DNA from: Rhodococcus sp. HNM0563
GTDB lineage: Bacteria > Actinomycetota > Actinomycetes > Mycobacteriales > Mycobacteriaceae
DNA length: 64,000 nucleotides
Direction of reading: 5' to 3'
NCBI RefSeq assembly: GCF_012726195.1
Contig: NZ_JAASAF010000004.1
Coordinates: 62,001-126,000, forward strand
Of the stretch, positions 28,339 through 36,561 are shown in pieces; position 1 is the first letter of the stretch; every line of letters begins with the position of its first letter. The translations under genes and the position numbers were made by a program. The notes under the pieces are model-generated. The model had not been told where the DNA came from. It ran no database searches and saw only the letters and a list, made by a program, of their open reading frames with translations.

Positions 28339-29106
28339 TCAGGCCAGATGCTGCACGTGGATGCGCAGGGCGTTCGCGGCGAACTGCGCGGCCTCTGGGC
28401 TGCCGAAGGTCTGGTGGAAGTCGGGATTGGTTTCGTAGAGGTCGGCCATGCCTCGCACCATTGCGGCGGATCGTTCGACATCGCCGACGTGGGTGGGTGT
28501 CCCGGGGATGTCAGCGAACCAGGCCATGTGGTCGGCAGCGTGCGCTCGAGCAACTGGTGAGCCGGGTGTGTGGCCGGCTTCGTGGATTTCTGCCCACCGT
28601 GTGAGCAGGGCCTGGGCGTTGGCCTGCCAGTCGCGTTGTTGTTCCACGGACTTGGCATGCCACCACCGGTTCGACGCGGCGAAGGCCTCGCGTCCCCACC
28701 GGCGTACGACCTCGGCCTCGTAGCGGTCGTTGAAGCCTTCGAGCATCACATCCATGCGTGGTTCTCGGCCCTCTCGGCGCATCTGCAGGGTGTGTTCGAC
28801 CGCGCTGATGCGCCGGTCCAGGGCCTCGCGGTCCTCGGCGAGCTGTGTCAGGTGGGCCTCGAGCGCTTCGACCTCGGCGGTCGGCGTCTCGGGGGCGTCG
28901 AGCACTGCGGAGATGTCGGCCAGTGGCATACCCGTGTCGCGGAGCAGAAGGATGCGTTGCAGGCGCGCGACCGCGTCGGGACCGTAGTAGCGGTAGCCGT
29001 TGGACCCGACGCGATCGGGCTCGAGCAGCCCGATGCGGTGATAGTGGCGCAGCGTGCGGCCGCTGATGCCTGCGCGTTCAGCGAGCTCGTGCACCGTCCA
29101 TTCCAT
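28339..29106 (-). CDS. MerR-family regulator with TipAS-type C-terminal domain (IS cargo)
   Basis: 255 residues from ATG 29106, with AGGAG seven bases upstream. The MerR HTH is WTVHELAERAGISGRTLRHYHRIGLLEP (3-30) with a wing GYRYYGPDAVARL. A dimerising coiled coil spans about 72-110. A C-terminal helical TipAS-like domain (about 120-255) follows; this fold binds drug-like ligands in TipA-type regulators. It lies downstream of the DUF2268 gene behind a 19-bp-spacer promoter, the hallmark of MerR control. The ligand is unknown. Confidence 0.87.
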   Translation of the reverse strand: MEWTVHELAERAGISGRTLRHYHRIGLLEPDRVGSNGYRYYGPDAVARLQRILLLRDTGMPLADISAVLDAPETPTAEVEALEAHLTQLAEDREALDRRISAVEHTLQMRREGREPRMDVMLEGFNDRYEAEVVRRWGREAFAASNRWWHAKSVEQQRDWQANAQALLTRWAEIHEAGHTPGSPVARAHAADHMAWFADIPGTPTHVGDVERSAAMVRGMADLYETNPDFHQTFGSPEAAQFAANALRIHVQHLA

Positions 29107-29135
29107 CACCGGGCTCCTGTCGTTCGACGTGCTGC

Positions 29136-30044
29136 TCAGTGTGCCGGGTCTGTGGTCAGGCCCAGCCGTGGCAGCGCAATGCGCAGGATCTCGGACGCGG
29201 GAGTGCGGACGTTTTGGGCGGCCGTGGTGCCCGTGGCGTCGAGGTAGGCGCGGACAAGCCGAGCACCGGCTGCATAACCGGCCCCGGTCGGCAAGCCGAC
29301 GGGCTCGGCACCGAACAGTTGTGCGCTGGAGTCGCCCAGCACCCAGGCGGCGAAGTCTGCCATTCCTGTGACGCCCAGGCCGCTGGCAACCTTCGCCAAG
29401 ACTTGGTCGTCGGAGTGGGTTTCATCGCGCACGAAGTGGGTGTAGCCGGCGTCGCCATACAACTCGGACGCGAAAACGTCGGCGAGCCCTTCGGACACAA
29501 CGTGCTCGCCAACCATCACCGTCTGTGGGTCCCACACGATCCCGCCGGGTGAATAGCGCACGTTGTGGTGCAGTTCGTGGACCGCGATCGCCTCGAGGCG
29601 ATCGAGAACGCGCGAGGTGGGCCAGACGGTGATGGCGATGTAGCCGCTGATGCCGCCGAACCCGGACATCCCTTGCACCTCGTCGACGAAGTGCTGGCTG
29701 GTCGGATCTCCCAGGACGAGCAGCACGTTCAGGTCGGGGATGGTCACACCCGGATCGGCAGACGTCAACGCTGCGACCCCGTCCTCGAGGGCCTTCTCGA
29801 TGCGGGTCCACGCATCGGCCGCGACAAGGGATTCCAGACCTTCGCGGACCTGCTCGATCGCGGAGTCCGGACGGAAGCCGAAGTTCTGCTGGTGCACGGT
29901 CGCCATGTCCACGCCGCCGGGGATGAAGTGGTACATCCCGGCCATCGGAGCCCACATGTCACGGATGAGGTCGGCGCGATCCTTCGCGTCCGCCGTCAGG
30001 ACTCGGTTCATGCCCGAGGCACTGTCAATCACTGAAATGGTCAT
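29136..30044 (-). CDS. DUF2268-type putative zinc metallopeptidase (IS cargo)
   Basis: 302 residues. AVHELHHN contains HExxH (His156, Glu157, His160), and Glu185 in SEGLADVF is positioned as a third zinc ligand, the gluzincin-like layout of DUF2268 (PF10026). There is no signal peptide or membrane segment, so it is probably cytoplasmic. The substrate is unknown. It starts only eight bases from the -10 element, suggesting a leaderless transcript. It is followed 29 bases later by merR, so the two look like a regulator-effector pair carried by the IS. Confidence 0.78.
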   Translation of the reverse strand: MTISVIDSASGMNRVLTADAKDRADLIRDMWAPMAGMYHFIPGGVDMATVHQQNFGFRPDSAIEQVREGLESLVAADAWTRIEKALEDGVAALTSADPGVTIPDLNVLLVLGDPTSQHFVDEVQGMSGFGGISGYIAITVWPTSRVLDRLEAIAVHELHHNVRYSPGGIVWDPQTVMVGEHVVSEGLADVFASELYGDAGYTHFVRDETHSDDQVLAKVASGLGVTGMADFAAWVLGDSSAQLFGAEPVGLPTGAGYAAGARLVRAYLDATGTTAAQNVRTPASEILRIALPRLGLTTDPAH

Positions 30045-30052
30045 GACAAGCG

Positions 30053-30083
30053 ACCGTAAACATTGACGCTACGACAAGGTCAA
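30053..30083 (-). promoter_or_regulatory. MerR-type promoter inside the IS right end
   Basis: On the minus strand, -35 TTGACC (30083-30078) and -10 TACGGT (30058-30053) are separated by 19 bases, the over-long spacer activated by MerR proteins. An inverted repeat TTGAC...GTCAA fills the spacer. The DUF2268 ATG is eight bases past the -10, implying little or no leader. Confidence 0.6.
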
Positions 30084-30093
30084 CCGTTTCCTC

Positions 30094-30116
30094 GATCAAT
30101 GTCCCCGGTCAGTACA
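30094..30116. repeat. IS terminal inverted repeat, right
   Basis: Reverse complement of 27315-27337 over all 23 bases, ending ...CAGTACA. The last six codons of the neighbouring MFS gene now come from here and the adjacent IS bases. Confidence 0.9.
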
Positions 30117-31754
30117 GCTAGCGCCTTCGAAGCCCGGTCCGCTCGGGTCGGTACCGACGGCACGCGACGGTAGTCGACCTGTCCCGAACAGTGCGGCGAC
30201 TGCGAGCAGAGCGGTCACACCGAACGCCACTTGCAAGGCTTTGAGTCGCGCATCGCTGTTGACGGCGACGATGGCGTCGCGCGTCGGTGCGTCCAGGCCC
30301 GCCGAGACCAGGGCGCCGTCGAGTTCGGTATTCGACAGGAATGGCACGCCCTGTGCGATCTGGGTCCCTGCCTGCTGCTGGACGGCTGCCGGGATATCCG
30401 GGTTGTCTTCGATACCTGCGCTCACCGACGTGGAGAGGGTGGCGATCAGGATCGAGCCGATCAGCGCTGTACCGAGCGAAGCGCCGAGGTTGGTGGCGGT
30501 GTTCTGCACGCCGCCGACCTCGGCGCTCTTCGACTCCGGCACCGCCGACACGGTGATCGCTCCCAACTGGGACGACAACGCGCCGAGGCCTGCCCCCAGG
30601 AACAGCATCGGGATCGCCACCACGGCGGCGGTGGCTCCGGGATCCATTCCCGCGGTGAGCACGGCGATCCCGACGATCATCGAGGCGAGCCCCAGTCGCA
30701 CAACCCGCCTGGGGTTCGCGTGCGGCCAGAGTTTCGGGATACCCGCCGCGGCGAGCACGAGTGCAAGCGAGAGCGGCAGGATCCGCACACCCGTCTCGAG
30801 TGCGCTCAACTCCAGCACCACGGACAGGAACAGCGGCACCGAGAAGAACACACCCGCCTGGACTGCGAACTGGGCGAAGAACATCGTCAGTCCACCGGTG
30901 AGTTGACGACTTTCGAACAATGCCGGATCGATGAGTGGATCGCGACCCGTCGCGACCAGCGCGTGCTGCCGCCGCATGAAGGCGTAGAGGACCAGCAACC
31001 CGACGAGGATCAGCCAGATCACGGGCGACATACCGATGACCTCCGGACCGCCGGATGTGGCGATCACCCAGCCCCATTCGCTCGACCGCAGCACGCCGTA
31101 CACGATCATCGCCAGCCCCACCACCGACATGAGCGCGCTGGGCACGTCGATCGACATCGGCGCCGCCGGAACGTCCCGCACCCGCCGTAGTACGAGCAGG
31201 ATCAGCGCCACCACGACGACCTCGCCGAAGAAGACGTAGCGCCACGACGCGAACGTCGTCACCGCCCCACCGAGTAGCGGGCCGACGGCGACCGCCATTG
31301 CACCGGCAGCTGCAACGAGCCCGTACGCCGCTGCGCGCCGCTCGGGTGGGAAGTTCGCGGCGACGAGGGAGACGATCGCAGGCATGATCAGTGCCGCACC
31401 GATGCCTTCGAGGAGCGACCAGCCCAGCAGAAGGATCGGCAAGTTCGGAGCACACCCGGTGACGAGCGAGCCGACCGCGTAGACCACGAGTCCGACCCCG
31501 AAGGCGCGGCGCCGTCCGAGCGCGGTACCGACTTTGCCGCCCGTGATCATCAGAGATGCCATCACCAGCGTGTACAGCGTGATCGCGGTCTGGATTCCGG
31601 TGATCGTCGTGTCGAGATCCTGCGCGACGGTCGCCATCGACACGTTCATCACCGAGCTGTCGAGCGTCATCAGGAATTGGCCCGATGCCAGCACTGCCAG
31701 GACGAGTGCGGAACCCGATCGCACTTCCGGATCTGATCTACGACTCTTGCTCAT
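30096..31754 (-). CDS. MFS drug-efflux transporter (DHA2/14-TM family)
   Basis: 552 residues from ATG 31754. The opening FLMTLDSSVMNVSMATVAQDL is the DHA2 family motif for proton-coupled multidrug exporters; about 14 hydrophobic segments are seen. The IS insertion at its 3' end replaced the natural last residue: the current C-terminus GASCTDRGH uses IS codons, whereas the uninterrupted gene would end GASR. This should not affect function. It is divergent from the drrA-like ABC gene. Substrate unknown. Confidence 0.88.
   Translation of the reverse strand: MSKSRRSDPEVRSGSALVLAVLASGQFLMTLDSSVMNVSMATVAQDLDTTITGIQTAITLYTLVMASLMITGGKVGTALGRRRAFGVGLVVYAVGSLVTGCAPNLPILLLGWSLLEGIGAALIMPAIVSLVAANFPPERRAAAYGLVAAAGAMAVAVGPLLGGAVTTFASWRYVFFGEVVVVALILLVLRRVRDVPAAPMSIDVPSALMSVVGLAMIVYGVLRSSEWGWVIATSGGPEVIGMSPVIWLILVGLLVLYAFMRRQHALVATGRDPLIDPALFESRQLTGGLTMFFAQFAVQAGVFFSVPLFLSVVLELSALETGVRILPLSLALVLAAAGIPKLWPHANPRRVVRLGLASMIVGIAVLTAGMDPGATAAVVAIPMLFLGAGLGALSSQLGAITVSAVPESKSAEVGGVQNTATNLGASLGTALIGSILIATLSTSVSAGIEDNPDIPAAVQQQAGTQIAQGVPFLSNTELDGALVSAGLDAPTRDAIVAVNSDARLKALQVAFGVTALLAVAALFGTGRLPSRAVGTDPSGPGFEGASCTDRGH
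30117..30122. repeat. Target-site duplication, right copy
   Basis: GCTAGC, matching 27309-27314. Joining the two flanks through one copy restores normal ends for both neighbouring genes. Confidence 0.65.
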
Positions 31755-31910
31755 TGCCGAACCGGCTTCCGATTCCAGAAGTGACCCGCGCAGGTAGAAA
31801 TCCAAAGTACAACAGAACCGGACGGCAAGGGCAGGACTCGGAAAACCGATCGCACTCTGTCGGTGCCTTGGTGCACACTGGGCGAGCAACCCGTATCCAG
31901 GAGAGAACTC

Positions 31911-32870
31911 ATGGCTGATGCCATCGTTGTCGAAGGATTGATCAAGCGGTTCGGTGGCCTCACCGCGCTCGACGGCATAGACCTCCGTGTTCCCGAAGGC
32001 ACGGTCACCGCGTTGCTCGGCCCCAACGGAGCCGGGAAGACCACGGCGGTTCGTGTTCTGACGACATTGCTCGTCCCCGATGGCGGGCGGGCGGAGGTCG
32101 CGGGATTCGATGTCGTTGCCGATGCCGAAGCATTGCGCACACAGATCGGTGCTTCGGGCCAGTACGCCGCGGTCGACGAATATCTCACCGGATACGAGAA
32201 CCTCGAAATGGTCGGGCGCCTCTACCACCTCGGCGCCAAACGGAGCCGCAAGCGGGCACGAGAACTGCTCGACCAATTCGATCTCGTCGATGCAGGTGAT
32301 CGTCCTGTGAAGACATATTCGGGCGGTATGCGGCGCCGACTCGATCTCGCCGGTGCTCTCGTCGCCGAGCCGCCCGTGCTGTTTCTCGACGAGCCCACCA
32401 CCGGACTCGACCCACGCGCCCGCCTCGGGCTGTGGGGCATCATCGAGAAACTCGTCGAACGCGGCACCACCCTGCTGCTCACCACGCAGTACATGGATGA
32501 GGCCGAGCGACTCGCCGACCGGATCGTCGTGATCGATCGGGGCACCATCATCGCCAGGGGGACCGCCGACGAGCTCAAGTCGCTCGTGGGCGGAGAGCGG
32601 ATCGAGCTGTCGGTGCCCGATGCTGGACAGATCGAGACTGCGCGTGAGGCTTTGGCGGAGCTTGCCGCCGGAGATATCCGTATCGAATCGGGCAGGGTGA
32701 TCGTGCCTGCCACAGGCGGAACCGAACTGCTCGTCGCCGCGCTCGGGCGGGTCGCGGAGGTCGGCGTCCGGGTCACCGATGTCACGCTGCGCCGGCCCAC
32801 TCTCGACGACGTGTTCCTCACACTGACAGGTCACGAGGCGGAGGAGAGGATCGAGGAGCCGACCTCATGA
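31911..32870 (+). CDS. DrrA-type ABC exporter ATP-binding protein
   Basis: 319 residues from ATG 31911 with AGGAG upstream. Walker A GPNGAGKTT, signature YSGGMRRRLDLA, Walker B VLFLDEPTTGLD and the H-loop variant TTQYMDEAE are those of the daunorubicin-resistance (DrrA) family, which has Gln in place of the usual His after the D-loop. A C-terminal DrrA-type regulatory domain follows. It energises the adjacent permease. Its stop overlaps that gene's start. Confidence 0.9.
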   Translation: MADAIVVEGLIKRFGGLTALDGIDLRVPEGTVTALLGPNGAGKTTAVRVLTTLLVPDGGRAEVAGFDVVADAEALRTQIGASGQYAAVDEYLTGYENLEMVGRLYHLGAKRSRKRARELLDQFDLVDAGDRPVKTYSGGMRRRLDLAGALVAEPPVLFLDEPTTGLDPRARLGLWGIIEKLVERGTTLLLTTQYMDEAERLADRIVVIDRGTIIARGTADELKSLVGGERIELSVPDAGQIETAREALAELAAGDIRIESGRVIVPATGGTELLVAALGRVAEVGVRVTDVTLRRPTLDDVFLTLTGHEAEERIEEPTS

Positions 32871-33670
32871 ACACTCTGCAGATGACCGCATCCGACGGTC
32901 TCACGATCGCCAAACGCAACATGATCAAGATCAAGCGCGTTCCGGATCTGATCGTCTTCACGACGCTGTCGCCGATCATGTTCGTGTTGCTGTTCGCGTA
33001 CGTGTTCGGCAGCGCGATCCAGATCCCCGGCACGTCGTACCGGGAGTTCCTCATCGCCGGAGTGTTCACCCAGACCGTGATCTTCGGTGCCACGTGGACC
33101 GGCCTCGGCATGGTCGAGGATTTGCAGAAGGGCATCATCGACCGATTCCGGACGCTTCCGATGGCCCCGTCCGCGGTGCTGATCGGCCGTACCTCCACCG
33201 ACGTGCTCATCAACATCGTGAGTCTGGTGGTCATGTCGTTGACCGGTCTGGTGGTCGGCTGGCGTATCAACTCGTCGCCTCTGGAGGCGCTCGCGGGTTA
33301 CGCCCTGTTGTTGCTGTTCGCCTATGCCTTGTCGTGGCTGATGGCTGTCGTCGGAATGTGGATCCGTACGCCCGAGGTGTTCAACAACGCCAGTTTCATG
33401 GTGATCTTCCCGCTGTCGTTCATCGCCAACACATTCGTCGACACCTCGCAGATGCCGACCGTGTTGCGTACGTTCGCCGAATGGAACCCGGTGTCCGCGG
33501 TGACCCAGGCCGTCCGCGAGTTGTTCGGCAACACGAATCCGATGATGCCGGTGCCCGACGTGTGGCCGTTGCAGAACCCCGTCATTGCGTCACTGTTGTG
33601 GACTGCGTTGATGCTGGTCGTGTTCGTGCCGTTCGCGATCCGTCGCTACAAGAAGGCAGTGAGCCGATAA
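32867..33670 (+). CDS. DrrB-type ABC-2 permease
   Basis: 267 residues with six hydrophobic segments (for example LIVFTTLSPIMFVLLFAYVFG and VNIVSLVVMSLTGLVVG). It is an ABC-2 family permease partnering the preceding ATPase (ATGA overlap) to export a lipophilic compound; the substrate cannot be read from sequence. It is convergent with the secreted hydrolase gene, stops 22 bases apart. Confidence 0.9.
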   Translation: MNTLQMTASDGLTIAKRNMIKIKRVPDLIVFTTLSPIMFVLLFAYVFGSAIQIPGTSYREFLIAGVFTQTVIFGATWTGLGMVEDLQKGIIDRFRTLPMAPSAVLIGRTSTDVLINIVSLVVMSLTGLVVGWRINSSPLEALAGYALLLLFAYALSWLMAVVGMWIRTPEVFNNASFMVIFPLSFIANTFVDTSQMPTVLRTFAEWNPVSAVTQAVRELFGNTNPMMPVPDVWPLQNPVIASLLWTALMLVVFVPFAIRRYKKAVSR

Positions 33671-33692
33671 CGGGTCGGTGAGCCGAGGAGGA

Positions 33693-34757
33693 TCACGCTC
33701 CGCGCTGGGCGGCCCATCCGTTGATCGCAGTCGCGAACTCGGTCGATGCGGGCAGCAACACCGGGCCGTCGGCCACCCCGGCGGGCAGCGGGCCGAGCTC
33801 TTCGAGGGTGTGATTGGCGGTCGTGAAGTGATCGAACTGCAGATTGGTGTGCTCGAGGGATGCACGCAGCGGCGCGATCTGATCGCAGCTGATGTTCAGA
33901 TCCTTGTCGGAGCACGTCAGCAGGACGGGGACGCCGGAGGGCAGCGAGGCGGCGAGATCGGGTGGATTCAGTGCGTCGGCCTCGGCGAGGAACGTCGCGT
34001 TGTAGTCGTTGAACCCGAACTGCTCCATGATCGGGCTCAGACCATCCGGCACGGTGCCGGAGGTGCGGAGGGACTCGATGGTGCGGGGCAGGTCGTTGCG
34101 GAGTTGCTCGGCGGCGGCCTCGTCGAGCTGCCCCGAGTTCGCGACGGCCTCGAGCTGCCCGTTCAGAAGGTCGAGGTAACGCATCGACAGCGGTGCCAGC
34201 AACCCGTAGCCGTCGCCGACCCCGCGTTGCGCGAGTGCGAGCGTGGTCAGGCCGCCTTCGCTGTGCCCCAGCACCAGGATGTCGTCGGCCGCAAATCCGG
34301 TGCGCTCGGAGAGCAACTCGGCAGCAGCCTGAGCGTGATCGACCTGATCGGTGAACCCGTACACCTTTCCGGTCTCGGGCGCGTACGACCCGAGGCCGGT
34401 GGCACCCGCGCCGATTTTATCGAAGCGTAGGCTCGCGATCCCGTGGGCGGCGAGCGAGTCGGCGACGCGAAGCAGGGTGTCGGCCACCATCAACGGTGCC
34501 TGGTTGCCGTTGCGGTCGGTGACTCCGCTGCCCGGCAACAGCAGTGCCGCGCCCTTGATGTCGCCCTCGGGGGTGCGCAGGCTGCCGTGGAAGGTGGTTC
34601 CGGAAGCGTCGAACGTGACCTCGGTGTCGGCGCCGGCCGGTGCGACCACCGAGCCCGTGTCGGGCAGTGCGGACGCTATACCTGTGAACGTCGCACCACC
34701 CGCCACCACGAGCAGTGGAACCGCTGCAGCACCGATCACAGGTCGCAAGCTTCGCAT
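33693..34757 (-). CDS. Secreted alpha/beta-hydrolase
   Basis: 354 residues from ATG 34757. An N-terminal signal peptide (about 1-30, PVIGAAAVPLLVVAGGATFTGIASALP) is followed by an alpha/beta-hydrolase fold with nucleophile elbow GHSEGG (LVLGHSEGGLTTLAL), an early GSGVTDRNGNQAPL segment and a late FTTANHTLEE His. It is probably an exported esterase or lipase. It follows the class II cholesterol oxidase gene by 28 bases on the same strand, so the two may act on sterols or sterol esters outside the cell (inference). Confidence 0.78.
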   Translation of the reverse strand: MRSLRPVIGAAAVPLLVVAGGATFTGIASALPDTGSVVAPAGADTEVTFDASGTTFHGSLRTPEGDIKGAALLLPGSGVTDRNGNQAPLMVADTLLRVADSLAAHGIASLRFDKIGAGATGLGSYAPETGKVYGFTDQVDHAQAAAELLSERTGFAADDILVLGHSEGGLTTLALAQRGVGDGYGLLAPLSMRYLDLLNGQLEAVANSGQLDEAAAEQLRNDLPRTIESLRTSGTVPDGLSPIMEQFGFNDYNATFLAEADALNPPDLAASLPSGVPVLLTCSDKDLNISCDQIAPLRASLEHTNLQFDHFTTANHTLEELGPLPAGVADGPVLLPASTEFATAINGWAAQRGA

Positions 34758-34785
34758 GGTTGCGAACCTTAGCAAAGGTCAATGA

Positions 34786-36531
34786 TCAGGGCAGCAGACG
34801 GTCGATGAACGTGTTGCTGTAGACCCGATGCGGATCGAGCCGGTTGTACACCGCCCGCGCACTGTCCCAGTTCTCATCGGCCGGAACACCTTCGCGATAG
34901 GTATCGGGCAGGCCCTGGGTGATGATGTGGTCGTCCGTATACGGCAGTTCGGGTCCGAACGCCCAGCCCTTCGACCACTCGGGACGGAAAGTCGAATCAC
35001 CGCCGTTGTAGCGCTGACGCATCCACTGCTCCATCTCGCGATAGAACGCGAACATGCCGGGTGTGCCCGGAACGCCCAGCACATTCAGCCAGATCGCGGT
35101 GTCCCACTCGGGTTTGTCCGGGCGCGGACGTGTCGCTGCGATCGTCGGCGGGCCCGCAGACGGCACGCGCACGTCGGATGACTGATCGAGACCGCAGCAA
35201 CGAATCTCGACGGGACCGTTGAGCGGGTACTGGCCGAGACCGCGATAGTGCTCGATCCGTTCGTTGAACCACTGGGTGAAATCATGGATGACGGTGGCGA
35301 CGTTGGCGCGGTTGGTCAGCACCGCGCCACCGCCTTCGGTCAGACGCAGAGTGGTGGCCTTGATGTAGAACTGCAGGTCCTTCGACCAGCCCCAGATGTC
35401 CGACGAGGCCGTCGCGGCGAGGCCCGCAACGGTCACGCCGTAGTAGGTCTGGCCGAAAAGCGGGGCAATCTGGGGGTTTCCACCCGTCAGTTGCCCGAGC
35501 AGATCGGTGATCGGCTCAGGAACGTTGTCGGAGAACGGGTAGTTGTACGGTCCGGTGACTTCGCGGGACTCGGCCGGTTTCTCCGGAGCGAGCGACCACA
35601 CTTTCATCCACGGCTTCTCGGTGAACGGATACCAGATTGCCTCGGCTCGGCCTGTGCTGCTCACGAACGATTCGAATGTCCGACCCGAAGCGCCTGCAGG
35701 AGAGAACAGTTCGCGCCAGTCGATGTCGGTGTAGCTCTGGCACCGCATCCTGTAGTTGGGCCCGGCCTGGAGTGTGACCGACGTCAGGAACGTTCTACCG
35801 AGGTGTGTCAGAAGCGCGGTGATATCGGGGTCTGCGCGGGTGAAGGTACGCAACGCATACCTGCTGCCGTCCCACACGACTGCGGTCAGCTCGGTGACGA
35901 GGTTGCTCAGCGAGCCGAAAGTATGTCCCGGAACATTGCTTTCACCGTCGGCCGGAAGAGCTGCTCCGTGAGCATTGACCGCGAGCGATCCTGCGATCGT
36001 CAGGACGCCGGGTGCGGGCAGGTTCGCGAACCCGAGTCCGTGATCCTGCAATGCCGAGGTGATCGCATCGAGTGTGGCGCCGGGCCCGGCCGTCACGGTC
36101 GCCGGGTTGCCACCCGGATTCACGCTCACGGAGTTCAGATGAAGCATGGTGTCGGCGAGGATCACCCGGTCGACCGGAGCGCCGTTGACGATCGTGAGTG
36201 GCGTCCAGCCGTGCATCGCACCTCGTGGACGGATGGTGTATCCGTTCTCGTGGGCCCAATTCGTCAGCCGCACTACGTCATCGGCATTGTTCGGTGCACA
36301 CGTCCAGATCGAGTCCAGCATGATCTCCTTGGACCAGTTCTGGTACGCCTGCTGGTACAGATCGATGCCCTCGGGGAATGACGGCGGCGCCGGAAGCGTC
36401 GCGTCGGAAGATCCGAACGGAATCGCGTGCGCGGGTGTCCAGCCGCCGACAGCGGTCGCGGCCAGAGCGCCGGCGCCGGCGGCGAGGAAGCCTCGTCGGG
36501 ACAGACGCGGAGCGGAATCTCGAATTGTCAT
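34786..36531 (-). CDS. Secreted cholesterol oxidase, class II (VAO-type, covalent FAD)
   Basis: 581 residues with a Tat signal (SRRGFLAAGAGALAATAVGG). The VAO-fold FAD domain contains IRPRGAMHGWTPLT; its His corresponds to the residue carrying covalent FAD in the Brevibacterium sterolicum enzyme. The large C-terminal part matches the cholesterol-oxidase substrate-binding domain. It converts cholesterol to cholest-4-en-3-one. It is structurally unrelated to the class I enzyme at 9.5-11.1 kb. It follows hsd4B by 30 bases on the same strand and probably shares the KstR-controlled kstD transcript. Confidence 0.9.
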   Translation of the reverse strand: MTIRDSAPRLSRRGFLAAGAGALAATAVGGWTPAHAIPFGSSDATLPAPPSFPEGIDLYQQAYQNWSKEIMLDSIWTCAPNNADDVVRLTNWAHENGYTIRPRGAMHGWTPLTIVNGAPVDRVILADTMLHLNSVSVNPGGNPATVTAGPGATLDAITSALQDHGLGFANLPAPGVLTIAGSLAVNAHGAALPADGESNVPGHTFGSLSNLVTELTAVVWDGSRYALRTFTRADPDITALLTHLGRTFLTSVTLQAGPNYRMRCQSYTDIDWRELFSPAGASGRTFESFVSSTGRAEAIWYPFTEKPWMKVWSLAPEKPAESREVTGPYNYPFSDNVPEPITDLLGQLTGGNPQIAPLFGQTYYGVTVAGLAATASSDIWGWSKDLQFYIKATTLRLTEGGGAVLTNRANVATVIHDFTQWFNERIEHYRGLGQYPLNGPVEIRCCGLDQSSDVRVPSAGPPTIAATRPRPDKPEWDTAIWLNVLGVPGTPGMFAFYREMEQWMRQRYNGGDSTFRPEWSKGWAFGPELPYTDDHIITQGLPDTYREGVPADENWDSARAVYNRLDPHRVYSNTFIDRLLP

Positions 36532-36561
36532 GTATAGAGCATCTTTCCGGGAGGGTGGAAC

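Larger units (their letters stand above)
27315..30116. mobile_element. IS481-family element with two cargo genes
   Basis: A 2802-bp element bounded by 23-bp identical terminal inverted repeats starting TGTACTGACCGG, the TGT...ACA tips usual for IS481. It is flanked by GCTAGC on both sides. An ordinary IS481 element is about 1.1 kb with one transposase; here a MerR/TipAS regulator and a DUF2268 metallopeptidase-like gene fill the remaining space, all on the minus strand in the order DUF2268, merR, transposase. Insertion occurred exactly where the convergent SDR and MFS genes met. Confidence 0.85.
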
